A stretch of DNA of 64,000 bases from Nelumbo lutea (taxonomy: Eukaryota > Streptophyta > Magnoliopsida > Proteales > Nelumbonaceae): NCBI GenBank assembly GCA_022828595.1, contig JAKGHH010000002.1:67800383-67864382 (forward strand), written 5' to 3'. Made by a program: the position numbers and the translations under genes. The notes beneath the pieces were generated by a model. The model ran no database searches. It was not told the DNA's origin and saw only the letters and a list, made by a program, of their open reading frames with translations. Shown piece after piece: positions 54,181 to 64,000 of the stretch (its first letter is position 1; each line of letters opens with the position of its first letter).

Positions 54181-56709
54181 CATGGAAGTGCAAATAAGTT
54201 AAATGTAAATTCAAATTTATATTGAGATTAATGTTGTCCAAATGAACTGATCTCGCCTTTGTATGAAATGTAGAGGGTTATGGGCATAGGGGGTTATTTG
54301 TTAGAGAGTAAGGTAGGAATTAAGATATGTCTCCATGTTATATGAAAGAGAACCGAGGCAGAAAGGAGGTAGTACAACATTTATATGCATTTTTAAGATG
54401 TAAAATTTGCACTGTCAGTAAGTGGAATGGAATATATGGAGGTGCAAATCACAGGTATAAACAAACAGATGCATCAGCACTAGATAAGAAGAAAAAAATG
54501 TATCTACTCAAATTTGAACTGCAAAAATACAGAGACAATGATAGTTTTATCTATTTTATTAATTGTACTATAGATTAATATTTTTCCTAAACGTTCATTT
54601 CAATGTACAAGGCTATGCCCTCAACATATATGATTTACACTCTTCCCAAACGGAGGCTTAAGGGAAGATTCTGACGCCGACCAAGACGCACACGCCTCAT
54701 CTTTCAGCGGGCGGTAGCAGGTAATTGGACTATGGCCCACCAATTAAAGTCCATCATTGTACTCACAGCTGGAGGATATGACGTGTTTTGATCGAATTGT
54801 ATAACAAACTCTGGAGTCTAGCTAGCATAAATCCTCTCAAATCCTCTCAGAGAGAGAGTACCAGCATTTGGATGCAGGCGCTCTTCTGTGCATAACGACA
54901 TTCTGCAAATGTAGGCTTCCTTGAACTTGAAGATATAAGAAACTGTCGAGTAGTGAAGTAAGACCCACAAGGATGGGAACTACTACCTAAGCCATACCCT
55001 GTCTTGGTCCTACCAATATTACCATTAGCTTGTTTTATAGGTCTTACTTTCTTATAACCTTATTGATGGCTTGTTCTTGATCAGAGAGTTCAAATATGGG
55101 CTATTCAAAACTTTTGAACCCACGGCCCACCACTTCAATCATGAGCTAGCTCCATCCATTTACAGAGGTCACCATCCATTTTGTCTCATCTTAGAATTCA
55201 GTTGTCCAAAGCTGAGGTGGTTTATTGTGAAAATGAGCAGAGTGCAGTGGTGAGAGAAGTAGGAATGTAGAGGGGTCTTCATTTTGGGCCCTGGAGACAA
55301 GCAGTTCATGTCAATGTCATGTGGTTGTAAATGATTAGCCCATGATCCCCATTCATTTGTTGAGCAATCATGGTTCATGGAAGGATCACACGTGTGCTCC
55401 AATTCCAGTAACACTCTAGTTAACTTGTTTAATTTTATAATATAGATGACTGGGGAAGGGGTCAGCCAGGAAATGGGCAGTTTTGCCTAAACATTTGATT
55501 GGGCCATACCTTGGGCTCAAGCCTGTTCCAAACATAACCAATTTTTGGTGGGAGCCGGGAGGAAAGCCCATTTAAACCATCCCAATATTTGGATAATATA
55601 GTGGTTACTGGTTAGATTTAATTTGTTACGCTTTGTTTTAAACGATAGTGTATGAAAAAAAGAGTGGCGGGGGTTCAGAGATCTCGTATCGATCTGCCCT
55701 AGTAGGAATATTTCTTGTTTTATTATTGTTTGACTGATCTAACAATAACAAAGCTAATTGTTTGATTGGTGAAAATTGAAATTTCAACACCATTAAAAGT
55801 TGAAATTTGTCGACTGAACTTTCGATTCATTCAGAACATTTCAAAACTATATGTTAGAAATTAAAAGGTTTTTTAGTATATTTTACAAAATGTAAATATT
55901 CCTAAATTTTAACAGAAAAAAATCGTTATTAAATATTCATCTCAATGTGTAGCTTGCCAAATGTTACGAGGTTTGGCAAACTTTCATTAAAAGTAAAAAA
56001 TGGATATGCCAATCCTGTACCTCAGAGATATATAAATGATAAATCCACTTCATGACAGTTTTTTGGGGGGAGAAGTACCAATCAGCACAGATCAGAATTC
56101 TCTAGCCCCAAAGTACAGGGGGAATGCATCCTAACCGTGAATTGATGTCAAATTCACGGGCAGGATGTGGTTTATAGGAGGGCAGAGGACTAATAGTAGG
56201 GGGGGGTGGGCTGGAATTCAGAATTCTGCATGTGTGTTTTTGTACTTCTCCCTTTTCTGGGAGGTATAATCCTGTTTGTACACGTGACTATCAGTGCAGG
56301 GTACACTTTTTTTATATCATCCTTGCCGATTTCTTCCAAGATGACTCTATTCATTTCCTTTTGGTAAATTATATGAACCCCCTTCAGGTTTTTTTTTTTC
56401 ATCATCATATAAACCTCCTCTGGTTTTTTATCCTAACAACAATAATCCTTCATTTTTTGAATAAATATGTAAAATCCTCCTTTCTTGTAGGGGTGAGAAA
56501 GAACTCCAAAAGTCTGATGTCCAATTCAACTACGAATTGATTATTTTGGATTTAAATGTCAAAACTTGTATTCAATTAATAATAGGATTGGAGTGAACTA
56601 AATATTAACATGATCCAAATTCAACATAATATTTGAATTGGGGATGTGAATGCAGATGGAGCTAGATCCGATCTAAATCTAATCAGTTTACAGCTCTACT
56701 TCTTTACAT
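54181..56709. other. Spacer without a recognisable gene
   Basis: Mixed composition. The more balanced block at 54650-55420 has no family match in any frame. The rest is AT-rich. Confidence 0.5.
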
Positions 56710-57258
56710 TTAGGGTAAATTGCTGAAACCTCCCATGAAATTTTAAGTTATTGCTAAAATCTCTTTAAAATTTAGTAATTGCAATCACCACCCCTGAACT
56801 TTATAATATAGTTGCAAGTAGACCCTTTTTTATAGAATCCTTTAAAAAGAGGTATGAAAATGTCCAAAATACCCACATAGTTACTTTAATCAAAATGTTT
56901 ATTTTTTCCTCTACATATGAATTGCTACCCCAAACCCTTCCAATCTATTTTCTGAAATTGATTTATTTTTCAAGTTTGCCCTTCATATCAATCACTCCAA
57001 GGTCTACAACTTTAAATTCTTTTTTTTTTTGTTTGAATAAAGTTTGTATCATGTGTTTTTCTGTAGAACCAACCTCAATATATAGTAACTGTATGGATAT
57101 TTTGAGAATTTTCATGCCTATTTTCAAAGATTCTAATAGAGGGGTCTACTTGCCACTGTGTAAAAAAATTCAGGGGAAATGATTGCAATTACCAAACTTT
57201 AGGGGAGGTTTAACAAATTTCTAAAACTTCAGGGAAGGTTTCAGAAATTTACCCTTAA
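56710..57258. mobile_element. Fold-back MITE with about 110-bp arms
   Basis: The left arm TTAGGGTAAATTGCTGAAACC pairs with the right arm ending GGTTTCAGAAATTTACCCTTAA, and pairing goes on through 'agtaattgcaatcac' and 'gattgcaattacc' to 'gcaagtag/ctacttgc'. Flanks ctttacat and ttttatat agree at 6 of 8. No coding capacity. Confidence 0.78.
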
Positions 57259-58189
57259 TTTTATATTTTTATGACAGGAAATGGTGATGCAATGCATTTA
57301 AATCTTTTAAATACCACTTTTGCCCAAGATCTTTTGTTTCCTGATTCTCACCAGGCAATAACAATGGAAGACGATCAAAAATTCAAAAAGTTTGTCATGC
57401 CTAGCTCTTACAGTAAAACAGCCAAGTCCACCACCAATCCTACAGGGAAATGCCCAGTAGACATGGAAGGCAGCTATCTTCTACGATTCCTTCAGCCATG
57501 CCCAAAAAATCTTTCATTATAAATAACTGAAGTGGGTGAACGGTGAGCCCCCCTTGAAAGAATGGAAGATCCTTCCTGGTTATACGTCTATTTTGAGTTC
57601 TCTTCTAATGAAGCCTTTGGACCATTATGTCTGGACTGGTCCAATTCAATATGTCTTGTTGGTCCATCAAATCTATCCAAATTGATTTTGGTTTGGTCCA
57701 TTGACACCCCTACTTATAGGCCTAAAGTGTAGTTCAAATCCAAATCTAAAATTATTTCCATTTTTTAAACCCTGATTAATCATAGAACATAACTTGCATG
57801 ACCCATTTGATAACATGACTACCACTTACAAGGTGGAGATATTGTTCTTGGACTGAAACTCAAATCATTCAATTAGGGCAATGATCATCCATAACTCACC
57901 AGCAGTTCTCTGGTGGAAGTCATGGTTTAGTTTCTTTGTTTATTTTGAGAGCGGTTTAGTTTCCTGGTAAACAAAAGTCATAGGCTTTTTTCATCTATTC
58001 AAGATGAAGCCACAGCAATACTGCAGCAATACATAAAAGGCTTTGATTTCATGATTTTAGCGCTTCACTATAACCATGTAGGAAGTCATATAATAAGATC
58101 CAATTTTTTCTTTTTTCATGTATTCAAGAGGCCGGCTTCACTAATTATTTTTTGGGAAGCCAAAATGATTAAAGTAATACCCTCAAAGG
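57259..58189. other. Spacer without a recognisable gene
   Basis: A frame at 57271-57522 has no family resemblance that I can name and no neighbouring gene structure. Confidence 0.5.
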
Positions 58190-58879
58190 TAAGGGCGGCA
58201 ATTTTTGACCCAATCCGGGGAACCCACCCAATTATTAATGGGTCGAACCCATTTATTTAGTTTTGGGTCGTTGTGGATCGGTTAACCCAAGAACCCATGG
58301 GCTTTAATGGATTGGGCGGATTGGGTGATGGTTAACCATCGAACCCATCAAGGGGCGGAGTTAATACTCAAAATACAGAGAAGTGGAGAACGACTGAATG
58401 AGAAGAGGAAATAATAAAATTTAGGGTTTAGAAGAGACCACTCGATCAATACAATTATTTAGGTTGTCGGAAAACAAAGAGGGAACTCTCGTTTTAGCAA
58501 AGATCAATACGGCGATTTAGGCTATTAGAGAACAAAAATGGAAGAATGAATTCTAGGGTTTAGCAGAGACCGATATGGCGATTTAGGCTGCCATCTCAGG
58601 TTCTCTCCCTCTCTCTCTCTCTTTGTATCTTTAACTTTGTTTGCTACTCTCAACATACGTGGTGAATTTTTTTAAGATCGCTAATCTCATGGAGAGTTGA
58701 GAATTGAGCAGCCTTTATTCTATGGTTGCTTGCATTCGCTAATCTCATGTCAATTTAAGCTTTTCCAACGCTTGATGATTAGGAATGTATGTCTTGTCAA
58801 ATTCATCTTTTGAATAAAATTTACTTGAAAATATAACTCTATCTGTTTACAATAATGGATAGAAGAGAATATGAGATTT

Positions 58880-60520
58880 AATATTAAAGGGGATTATAAA
58901 TTGTTACAAGTGTACCACCAAACCACCCAAGTACCCATTATGCCTTGAACTGAAGGATAAATAACGGACCTTTTGATGATTTATTTTCTCAGTCTCACCA
59001 CTTAAATTACTTTTGTGGATGCCATTTACCTTGGCACTACCTTCTTTAAAATCTTTAATTATATGATTCAACAAAGGTGGCTCTATTTTCCCATCATGAG
59101 AGAAATTCAAAGCAACTTGTTGATTATTTACTAAAGCTGAGAAACTTTGCTCCTGTGATAATGGGGCTACCCAATTATGATTTACTTCGCATTTAGGAGA
59201 ATTTGGTCCTACAGGCATGAAGTTTTGGATATCAGCATCCGTTTCCTCTATGCACTTATTTATGTTATCCATTTTTGGTGCCTCAACAGAAACTACACCA
59301 CTTGAGTTGACTCCATGTTGTCAAGAAATTACATCCGCCACTTAGTTCTCTTTGAAATCTAGAAATTCTTGGGTTAGGGAGCAGAACTGGAGCAATTTTA
59401 ATCGTTAAATTTAGGGCTGTTCACGGGTTAGGTTGGGTCGGTTTACTGAAAATTTTCCAACTAACTCGACTTGGTCGGGTTACCTGAAATTGAAATCGAA
59501 ACCGACCCTGTGTTAAGCAAACTGACCTGGTCGGTTTGAGTCGGGTTGGTTCAGTTTGGGTCAATTTCGGCTCTAAGTTCAACCATGGTAATAAACTGAA
59601 TTTTCAAATTTTTTATTCTTGAGAGTCAAATTATATTAGAGATTGTGCTTGAGTTGAAGGGCTAAGGGGGGTGTACCAAGTTAGAATAGAAGTTATCAAG
59701 AAAATAGAAAGTCAAACTGTATTAGAGAAAGTAGACTGAAATTTGTATATTTCAAAAAACCTTTTAATCTAAGTAAAAAAGGACACCTAATTCTAATTGT
59801 AATTGGTTGCCTATTTGGTGTAAAAGACCATAGAAACTAGGATCCATTGATTCTTTTCTTTAAACTTTTCCAAAAAAATTCTGTCTAGTTGTCTTACAAT
59901 ACTTGCCATTAATGTCATTCCTAACTAGAAGACTAGAAATTAAGTTAGGTTGTAATTAGGATAGATACAACTTAGTTAAGTAGAAACTAAGTAGGTTGTA
60001 ACTATTAACTAGGAACTAACTACTAAGTCGGTTCGGTTCGGTTCAGTTTCGGTTTTCACACATGAAAACCGAAATCAACCCGAACCATCGATTTATGATT
60101 TTTTACAACCCGAAACCGACCAGTGCTGAAGAAAACCCAGCTGACTTGGGTTGGGTCAGTCTAGGTTGGTCGGTTTGATCGGATTGGGTCTTCTTATGAA
60201 CAGCCCTAGTTAAATCCACCATTCCAGAACATAGAAATTGCTTGATCTAATATACCAACAACTTGTTCCACCTCTGCAGTTATAAAACCCTTCTTTTTCT
60301 TGTTGACATGGCATTTTACTGAAACCAGATTTGTTGGTGAAAAATCTTTGCCTCTGCTATTATCCACTAGTTTATCTTGCTCAAGGATAAAATGGCGTTT
60401 TACCAATTTAGATCTTTTGCAAACATTTAGTTGTTATAATTTTGAAAGTCGGAATGGTGTGCTGAGTCCACCATCTATCATATAGATCTAACTCCCATCC
60501 AACACATAAACGGACATCAA
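58880..60520 (-). pseudogene. Unidentified antisense coding-like fragment, split by a hAT element
   Basis: Two minus-strand frames, 60406-60206 and 59272-58904, become close neighbours when the hAT element at 59412-60208 is removed. The first contains KRHFILEQDKLVDNS and FITAEVEQVVGILDQAISM; the second MDNINKCIEETDADIQ and FSALVNNQQVALNF. I do not recognise the family. A LINE ORF1 origin is possible but unproven. Stops lie between the parts. Confidence 0.4.
59412..60208. mobile_element. Non-autonomous hAT element, 797 bp, 8-bp target duplication
   Basis: gttaaatt (59404-59411) and gttaaatc (60209-60216), one difference. Ends TAGGGCTGTTCACGGG and ATGAACAGCCCTA. Subterminal 'gtcggttt' and 'aaaccgac' zones and a middle containing 'ttgcctatttggtgtaaaaga' match 51589-52139, which is about 250 bp shorter. 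Confidence 0.9.
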
Positions 60521-60766
60521 CAGGTGATCCCAAGCTAATATGCTCTTTGTTTTCACTTTAGTGGTAGACATAGCTCACAAGTCAGTGTCTTGTGGTAGCC
60601 TACCATTGGATAGAATATTTCTAAATTTGGACCAGAATTTTGTAATTGGTTAATGCTGTTGAAAGGTGTTAATGACATTGAAATGATGCTCCTATTGGCA
60701 TTCAATTCATTTAAGCTATGTAGTATAAATCTGAATCAAATATATATATATTTTTGTTACAGACTA

Positions 60767-63700
60767 ATGTCAATGGAAAGCCATAATGATGCCAAAAAAT
60801 CATCAGGGTCTACTTCAAGGAATAAAAGAAAAAAAAATTCCATTGTTTTGGAACATTTTAATTTGTTTTATGATGAAAGTATAATTGAAAAGGCAAAATG
60901 CAAAAATTTTGATAAAACATATAGTGCAGATATAAGTGTTGGCACATCAAATATGTTGCGTCATATAGGAATTTGTGGAGAAGGTGATGAATATTCTAGG
61001 AGTCAAATTAACAAGTGTAATCAAGATGCATATAGAGAAAATATGGCAATGGCTATAATTAGACATGGATATACATTCTGGTATGAATCTGGAAGTAAAA
61101 CATATTTCATGTAACACTACAAAAGTTGATGCGTTAAAGATATACAATAAAGAGAAGAAAAAATTATTGAATTTATTACAATCACTTCTCGGTAGGTTAT
61201 GAAAACAGATTCTATGTTTTTCTCACGTACCACCCCCTTACTCTGGTGTTGCAATTTTGGAGAATGTGCCAAATGTATTGAATGAATGAAAAATTGAGAA
61301 TAAATTATTTTCGATTAGTTTAAACAATGCTTCATCCAATGATACATTTATTAATTTATATAGAAGGCATCTTAAGTTGAAAAATACACTTCTATTAGAT
61401 GGAAAGGTTTTCCATGTACATTGTTGTGTACATATTTTAAATCTAATAATGCAAGAAGGTTTGAAAAAATAAATGATGTGGTGCTTAAAATTAGAGAAAT
61501 TGTAAAGCTTGTTAAAGGTTTTGAGGCACGTAAACTGAGATTAGTTGAATATGCCAATCAATTGATGATTGAGAATAAAAGGAAATTAATTTTGGATGTT
61601 TCTACAAGGTGGAACTCTACATATTTGATGCTTAAAAGGGCTATCTTTTATCGAAAAATTTTTCTCATTTGAAATCATATGATATCAATTATGTTAATTG
61701 ATAGCTATAATTATATAACCCTAGCAAGTGTACTAGTTATCAAGTAGTATAAAGATATCGTTCCCACGAGGATTTAACAAAATAAATATTAGAACTATAG
61801 CCTTCCTTAATTATTTGGACAAACGAATTTCAGATCTAACAATAAGAACTACTGAAAATTAAGAATAGAAGAAAAATAAATAAAAGTAAGGGCAATCAAT
61901 GACAAAACATGCAACGATCTAATTAGAAGCGTTAGGACTGCTGATCCACCTAACCATTCCAATGGATATCAAATTATTAGATTAATCAAGATAATTTATT
62001 ATTTTCATAAGCTTAAGTTTTTCCAAAATTTTTTAATATTCCCTCTTAGGATATATCAAATCTACCTCTATCAAGTAACCCTTCGATCTCTCGACTAGAG
62101 TTCTCGTGATAGAGTCACAATTTCATTGGAGGGCCAAATCTGCCCTCATCAATAGAAATGCATTAAGTTCTATGAAAAACTTATATCATCAGATGAATCA
62201 TGTAGATATATCTCTATATACCATTCAATTCACACTATGAATTATTCAGTCGATTATGTGAATTCCTCTCTCGATTCATTCACATAAACCAAATCAATTA
62301 AGAGGTGGCCAAGCTCTTAATCGCATTATGCATAATAACTCATAGACAATATGAAAATAACAATCTTAGATAAATACGATTAAAAATCAATTCATTGTCA
62401 TGGTTAGGCTTCCCATAGCCTTAGCTACAAATAAATTACTTCATGATAAAGGAAATAAAACAAATAAGGGGTAAGAAAGAACTCATGATGTCGCATTTGA
62501 AGCTGAGATCTTGTCTACTCCTTGCCGCCACCTCCTTCTTGAAGCCTTCTTGCCTTGCTGATCTCTTTCTTGAAGCTTTCTTTATTGTCTTCTTGATTGC
62601 TTCAGAGAGAGAGCTTGAATACTTGATGCCAAAAGCTAGTCCCCCCCCCCCCTTATATAGCTTTGGGAAGAGGGGTTGTGTTCAACTCCTCTTAGGAGTT
62701 CTTTCTTAAAAATAGAAAGTCCTAATTAGATCTAATCCTATCCTATCCTATGTAGTAATCTCAATCTTTTATCTTTCTAGAATTACAATTGAAATTTAAA
62801 TCTGATAGGACTCTTTATTCTCGAATTTGAGTTGGGCTTTTTTAATAAATTGGGTTGCTACAAGGCTTTTATGCGAATTGAGCTTCAACTGTGAACTGGG
62901 CTTTACTACAAATTTTCTTCAATTTCGGGCCCGATTTTGAACTCAATGCAGGCCGAATTTGTCAAAACCAAAAACGTGAAACTTATGGAGTTCTCCCTCG
63001 TCTTTCTGTTTCATCTTGAATCATCCCAATCGAAGTCCGGATGTGAGAGTTATGCCCAGACTACTGAATGGTGCTAAAACAGTGCAAAATCATCCGATTA
63101 GCCTTGTTTCCCTCCTGTGACCTTATTGCTTGCCCTAATTGAAATACAAGAATAATGAGTCCAATTAAGTACTAATTAAGTATAAAAGTGAATATTTTGG
63201 GATAAAAGTATGATAATTTTTATTTTCATCATTAATGCTCTAACTGAAAAAGAATGGGTGAAGGTTGAAAAAATTGTTAAGTTGTTGGAAGTTTTCTAGG
63301 ACATGACCAACATTTTCTCAAGAACCCAATATTCAACTTCAAATTTATATTTTCACAGGGTTTAAAAGGTTGAATTGTGTTTAAGGGAAGCATTGAAAGG
63401 TAGAGATGATTTTTTGAAGGAAATGACTAAGTCCATGTTAAGTAAATTTGACAAATATTGGAAAGAATATGATATTATTTTGGCAATTGTTGTGGTTCTA
63501 GATCCTCGCTTCATATTGAAATTTGTAGAATGGAGTATAAGAAGTTGTATAATGTGGAAGATGTAACAAATTAGACAATTTGTATTGAAGAAACATTGGG
63601 GAATTTATTTGTCGAATACATGAAGAATAGTAGTGTCATGCCTAATGTGAAATCAATTATTGAAATTAAGGCCAATAATTGTCGAATACATGATGATATG

Positions 63701-63990
63701 ATGTTTGATGAGGAGTTTGATCCAATGGAGGTAATTATAATTTGAAAGGTTTATTTTTAAGAAAATAAAAAAATAAAGTTTTCATATATTTGTTATTTAG
63801 TTAATGTTTTATTGCATTCTTATTATTACAGGAATTTGATACTTTTCAAAGCCAAGTCTATGCTATTCAGAAAAAGAATCCTAATTAGACTTGTATTTTG
63901 AGAAAACAAGCATTAATCGAAAAATCCTTATTGATATCTTAGGATTTTAGAGATTGAATGAGTCATGCTTGCTTGAGTTATTGAGGATGG
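60767..63990 (+). pseudogene. hAT transposase, interrupted
   Basis: The ATG at 60767 follows the acceptor: MSMESHNDAKKSSGS. The BED region is IEKAKCKNFDKTYSADISVGTSNMLRHIGIC; the second Cys of CxxC reads Phe. The catalytic region (61240-61698) includes VHCCVHILNLIMQEGL and LILDVSTRWNSTYLMLKRA, then FSHLKSYDINYVN. The solo LTR at 61699-63231 splits the protein here. It resumes ALTEKEWVKVEKIVKLLEVF, DMTNIFSRTQYSTSN, LKGRDDFLKEMTKSMLSKFDKYW and VVLDPRF. Several stops and frame changes. The C-terminal hAT dimerisation motif is not seen before the window ends. Confidence 0.87.
61699..63231. mobile_element. Solo LTR, 1533 bp, perfect 5-bp target duplication
   Basis: TGATAGCTAT at the left, TTTTCATCA at the right, flanked by ttaat at 61694-61698 and 63232-63236. 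The host hAT reading frame continues across. There is no primer site, internal domain or second LTR, so this is a recombined solo LTR. Near the right part, C12 (62641-62652) precedes ttatatag, a likely TATA box. The family is not identified. Confidence 0.87.
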
Positions 63991-64000
63991 CTTGTGATGT

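Larger units (their letters stand above)
58190..64000 (+). mobile_element. hAT transposon, runs off the window
   Basis: Starts TAAGGGCGGCAATTTTTGACCC, a typical hAT end, followed by 'acccaatccggggaaccc' subterminal sequence, a CT-rich leader (58600-58620) and a long intron-like stretch up to an acceptor 'ttgttacag' at about 60753-60761. The transposase exons follow. A small hAT element, a solo LTR and an antisense coding-like fragment lie within it. The right end is beyond 64000. Confidence 0.72.

Noticed and set aside
56190..56540. Possible small gene with hydrophobic stretch
   Set aside because: T-rich low-complexity translation, no start context or homology.
57271..57522. Possible short coding exon
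   Set aside because: No neighbouring exon, splice frame or family could be identified.
1..64000. Endogenous pararetrovirus, organelle insertion, rRNA or tRNA genes
   Set aside because: No movement or coat protein domain, no plastid or mitochondrial gene and no rRNA or tRNA fold was seen; the only tRNA-like matches are primer binding sites next to LTRs.

Overview
This is nuclear DNA from a flowering plant, and almost all of it is decayed, nested transposable elements. The evidence is Ty1/copia and Ty3/gypsy LTR elements with tRNA-iMet-type primer sites, a Tat-type gypsy element with a second RNase H and an antisense ORF, a plant L1-type LINE, hAT transposases, and many hAT, Tourist and fold-back MITEs. 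Long AT-rich spacers separate them. The species cannot be named from the sequence alone. No prokaryotic operon, CRISPR array, rRNA or convincing tRNA gene was seen.

Only one conventional host gene is supported: a single-exon wound-induced protein 1 (WUN1/SAG20-type, SnoaL-like) gene at 14043-14522 (+). Its reading frame is complete, but the expected ATG position reads CTG. A second, inverted copy at 42392-43043 (-) is a pseudogene with a frameshift and a MITE inserted in the coding sequence.

Layout: 1-3215 AT-rich with a 78-bp tandem repeat; 3216-7793 a broken copia element with a 5-bp target duplication; 7906-10669 a LINE RNase H fragment split by a deletion-derivative LTR element (8165-10431); 10670-20150 MITEs around the WUN1 gene; 20315-40164 a Tat-type gypsy element carrying a 9.1-kb antisense copia element (24281-33390) inside its reverse transcriptase; 40342-43043 a MITE and the WUN1 pseudogene; 43117-45505 the 5' part of a hAT transposon joined to an antisense LINE (45506-50287); 50288-58189 small hAT elements, a probable solo LTR and spacer; 58190-64000 a second hAT transposon running off the window, carrying a 797-bp hAT MITE and a 1533-bp solo LTR.

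The most unusual observations are these. (1) Both nested large retroelements are flanked by direct duplications of about 164 bp and 122 bp, which differ from each other roughly as much as the LTRs do, instead of 4-6 bp target duplications. (2) The WUN1 frame lacks an ATG but has CTG in a good initiation context. (3) Premature stops in the gypsy polyprotein and its antisense ORF are mostly TAG, several at positions where the family has Gln, as expected from deamination of methylated CAG. (4) There is an exact 140-bp tandem duplication in the gypsy gag leader. (5) Several insertions can be resolved to the base. I found no evidence of a new defence or metabolic system.
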